6,340 nt of DNA, from NCBI GenBank assembly GCA_016203335.1, contig JACQNA010000001.1:1-6340 (forward strand). Direction: 5' to 3'. Shown here piece by piece: positions 4,283 through 6,340 of this stretch. Source of the stretch: Candidatus Woesearchaeota archaeon (GTDB taxonomy: Archaea; Nanobdellota; Nanobdellia; Woesearchaeales; JACQNA01). The translations under genes and the position numbers were made by a program. Positions within the stretch are counted from its first letter, which is position 1. Each line of letters opens with the position of its first letter. The notes beneath the pieces are model-generated. The model did no database searches. It worked only from the letters and a program-made list of their open reading frames with translations, and was not told the origin of the DNA.

Positions 4283-6340
4283 ATGCTTCTGCGCTCCATC
4301 ACCCTGCACAACATCCGGTCGTATCTGCACGAGAGCGTTGCCTTTCCCGAAGGCAGCATCCTGCTCGCCGGCGATGTCGGGGCGGGGAAGAGCACGATTC
4401 TGCTTGCAGTTGAGTTCGCCCTGTTCGGCATCCAGCGGAGCCATACCAGCGGAGCAGCATTGCTGCGGCATGGAAAGAACGAGGGAAGCGTGGAGCTGGC
4501 GTTCTCTGTCGGCAATGCCGGATACATCATCCACCGCACCCTGAAGCGGGGGGCAAGCGTGCAGCAGGGCGCTGGCTACATTATCGCCGACGGCAGGAAA
4601 AAAGAGGGCACTGCGGTTGAGCTGAAGAGCATCGTGCTGGGCATCCTTGGCTACCCCCTGGAGCTGGTGAGCAGGGGGAAAGATGTCATCTACCGCTATA
4701 CGATGTACACCCCCCAGGAGGAGATGAAGCAGATCCTGTTTGAGGATACCGAGCTCCGCCTGGACACCATCAGGAAAATATTCGGGGTGGATAAGTACAA
4801 GCAGGTCAAGGAGAATTGCCAGCTCGCAACACGGGATATTAAGGAAAGGACCAGGATCAGCCAGGCGCGGATCGCGGATCTGCCGGAGAAGATTACCATC
4901 AGGGCAGCAGAGGAGCAGGCGTTCCGGGAGGTGCGCGCTTCCCTGGAGCAGCTGCTGCCGCAGGCCGCTTCCCTTCGCGGCCGCATCCAGCAGCAGAAAA
5001 CGACGCTGGACCATCTCCAGGCGCAGCTGCGCTCGCATCTGGAGATGCAGGCGCAGCTGAGGAGCATGCAGAGCATCCGCGCTGCAAAAGAAAAGCAGAT
5101 CAGCGGCATTGTTCAGCAGGCTGACCAGCTTGCTGCCCAGATGCATATCCTTCGCATGCTGCCTGCTCCCCAATACACCCGGGAGCATATTGCACAGGAG
5201 ATTGCCGCGCACAAATCCAAGATTGCCGGGCAGGAACACGAGCTTAATGATGTCCTGCTTCGCCATCAGAAACACACACTTCATCACAGCCGATCAGAGC
5301 AGATTATCCGGGATATCTCATCACTCAGCACCTGCCCGGTCTGCAAGCAGGATGTTGGCGAGGAATACAAGCACCGGATTATTGCAGGTGAAGAGCAGAA
5401 AATACAGGAGCATGCCCTGCAGATTGCCCAGATGGAGGATATCCGAAATGCCATCGAGGCTAATCGCACCCATTTTCGCAGGCTGCTGGAGTACTGGCAG
5501 CAGGAGCAGCAGCAGCTTGCGGTGCATCAGGTGCAGGCAGCGCGGCTGCAGGAGCATACTGTCAGGGAAAAGGAGATGCAGCAGCAGCGCAGCCATCTCG
5601 CTTCGGAGCTTGAGCAGCTTGATCAGGACATGCAGCGGCTGATGCAGATGCTTACTGCAACCTCATCCTTAGAGGCGCAATTCCACGAGGAGCAGCGGCA
5701 GATGGATATCCTCCTCAAAGAAGAGCAGCGGCTGCTCATCATGCAGGCGAAACTTGAGCACGATATCCAGGGCAAGCAGCAGCTCATCACACAGCTCACT
5801 GCGGAGATTGCTGCGCGGGAAGGGGCACAGCGCACCATCTATCGCCTGCAGCAGATTCAGCACTGGCTTGAGCTGACCTTCATCAACCTCATGGATGTGA
5901 TGGAGCGGCACATCATGCTGAGCATCTTCCGGCAGTTCAATGAGCTGTTCCAGCAGTGGTTCTCCTCCCTGATCGAGGATGAGCGGCTGAATGTCCGGCT
6001 TGACGACTCATTTACACCAGTGATCGAGCAGAACGGCTATGAGGCATTCCTCGAGCAGCTTTCCGGGGGGGAGAAAAGCGCGGTCGCCCTTGCCTACCGG
6101 CTCAGCCTCAACACGGTCATCAACAGCTTTATGGTGGGCATCCAGACCAAGGACATCATCATCCTGGATGAGCCGACTGACGGCTTTTCCTCAGAGCAGC
6201 TGGACAAGATCCGGGATGTGCTTGAGCAATTGCAGATGCGGCAGGTCATTATTGTGTCCCATGAGTCCAAGATCGAGAGCTTTGTGCAGCACGTCATCAG
6301 GATACAGAAGCAGGAGCATGTGAGCAGCGTGATGGGGTAA
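4283..6340 (+). CDS. Rad50/SMC-like ATPase with zinc hook
   Basis: This complete 685-residue protein has the layout of Rad50/SbcC, the ATPase that with Mre11 tethers and processes DNA ends. The N-terminal head begins LLRSITLHNIRSY with Walker A GDVGAGKST (30-38); a Q-loop-like TPQEE follows at about 143. A long coiled coil runs from roughly 170 to 345, reaches the zinc-hook CPVC (351-354) and returns to about 540. The C-terminal head has signature LSGGEK (593-598), Walker B IIILDEPTDG (625-634, E630 catalytic) and H-loop VSHES with H660. Each arm is about 170-190 residues, so the protein is shorter than P. furiosus Rad50 (about 880). The coil is glutamine-rich. No mre11, herA or nurA is in the window. 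Another SMC-like repair ATPase role remains possible, but the hook favours Rad50. The stop codon is the last three bases of the window. Confidence 0.9.
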   Translation: MLLRSITLHNIRSYLHESVAFPEGSILLAGDVGAGKSTILLAVEFALFGIQRSHTSGAALLRHGKNEGSVELAFSVGNAGYIIHRTLKRGASVQQGAGYIIADGRKKEGTAVELKSIVLGILGYPLELVSRGKDVIYRYTMYTPQEEMKQILFEDTELRLDTIRKIFGVDKYKQVKENCQLATRDIKERTRISQARIADLPEKITIRAAEEQAFREVRASLEQLLPQAASLRGRIQQQKTTLDHLQAQLRSHLEMQAQLRSMQSIRAAKEKQISGIVQQADQLAAQMHILRMLPAPQYTREHIAQEIAAHKSKIAGQEHELNDVLLRHQKHTLHHSRSEQIIRDISSLSTCPVCKQDVGEEYKHRIIAGEEQKIQEHALQIAQMEDIRNAIEANRTHFRRLLEYWQQEQQQLAVHQVQAARLQEHTVREKEMQQQRSHLASELEQLDQDMQRLMQMLTATSSLEAQFHEEQRQMDILLKEEQRLLIMQAKLEHDIQGKQQLITQLTAEIAAREGAQRTIYRLQQIQHWLELTFINLMDVMERHIMLSIFRQFNELFQQWFSSLIEDERLNVRLDDSFTPVIEQNGYEAFLEQLSGGEKSAVALAYRLSLNTVINSFMVGIQTKDIIILDEPTDGFSSEQLDKIRDVLEQLQMRQVIIVSHESKIESFVQHVIRIQKQEHVSSVMG

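Noticed and set aside
4238..5287. A 349-codon open frame on the minus strand, antisense to the Rad50-like gene
   Set aside because: It mirrors a GC-rich, motif-complete coding frame on the plus strand, is leucine- and alanine-rich in the way antisense frames often are, and shows no recognisable domain.
5495..5640. CAG-rich runs as a microsatellite or tandem repeat array
   Set aside because: The runs are short, interrupted and in frame with a coiled coil; they reflect Gln and Glu codons rather than an independent repeat.

Overview
The window looks like a chromosomal segment of an archaeon. The clearest evidence is a minus-strand gene for ribosomal protein eL15 (L15e), a family found only in archaea and eukaryotes. 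Supporting evidence is a bifunctional phosphoglucose/phosphomannose isomerase, a Rad50-type ATPase with a CPVC zinc hook, and TATA-like boxes centred about 24-36 bp upstream of the start codons of transcription units, which suggests leaderless or nearly leaderless mRNAs. The compact proteins, very tight spacing and overlapping genes would suit a small-genome (DPANN-like, for example Woesearchaeota-type) lineage, but that finer placement is inference. Coding DNA is moderately GC-rich; the promoter gaps are short and AT-rich.

Layout. 1-94 is an AT-rich control region with a T-rich tract, two overlapping inverted repeats and a TATA box. 95-537 is a cassette of three very small genes: a 77-residue protein of unknown family, a 44-residue four-cysteine zinc-ribbon protein behind a near-perfect Shine-Dalgarno sequence, and a 34-residue helical peptide. 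587-1264 encodes a RelA/SpoT-type HD hydrolase, possibly a small alarmone hydrolase. It converges on rpl15e (1839-1261, minus), and the two stop codons share the tetranucleotide TTAA. 1840-1978 is a divergent control region. 1979-2956 (PGI/PMI, SIS fold) and 2953-3702 (ROK-family sugar kinase) overlap by four bases (ATGA) and form an operon. 3741-4223 is an unrecognised 160-residue helical protein with its own promoter. 4283-6340 is a complete 685-residue Rad50/SMC-like ATPase whose stop codon ends the window.

How the genes work together. The kinase and isomerase plausibly form a sugar-entry module: hexose to hexose 6-phosphate, then interconversion with fructose 6-phosphate, linking to glycolysis or gluconeogenesis and possibly to mannose-derived precursors. 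The Rad50-like protein would serve DNA-end processing, but no Mre11 partner lies in the window. The HD hydrolase would act on a nucleotide such as (p)ppGpp or a related pyrophosphate; no matching synthetase is visible here. The small-gene cassette has no assignable function and is the least explained part of the window.
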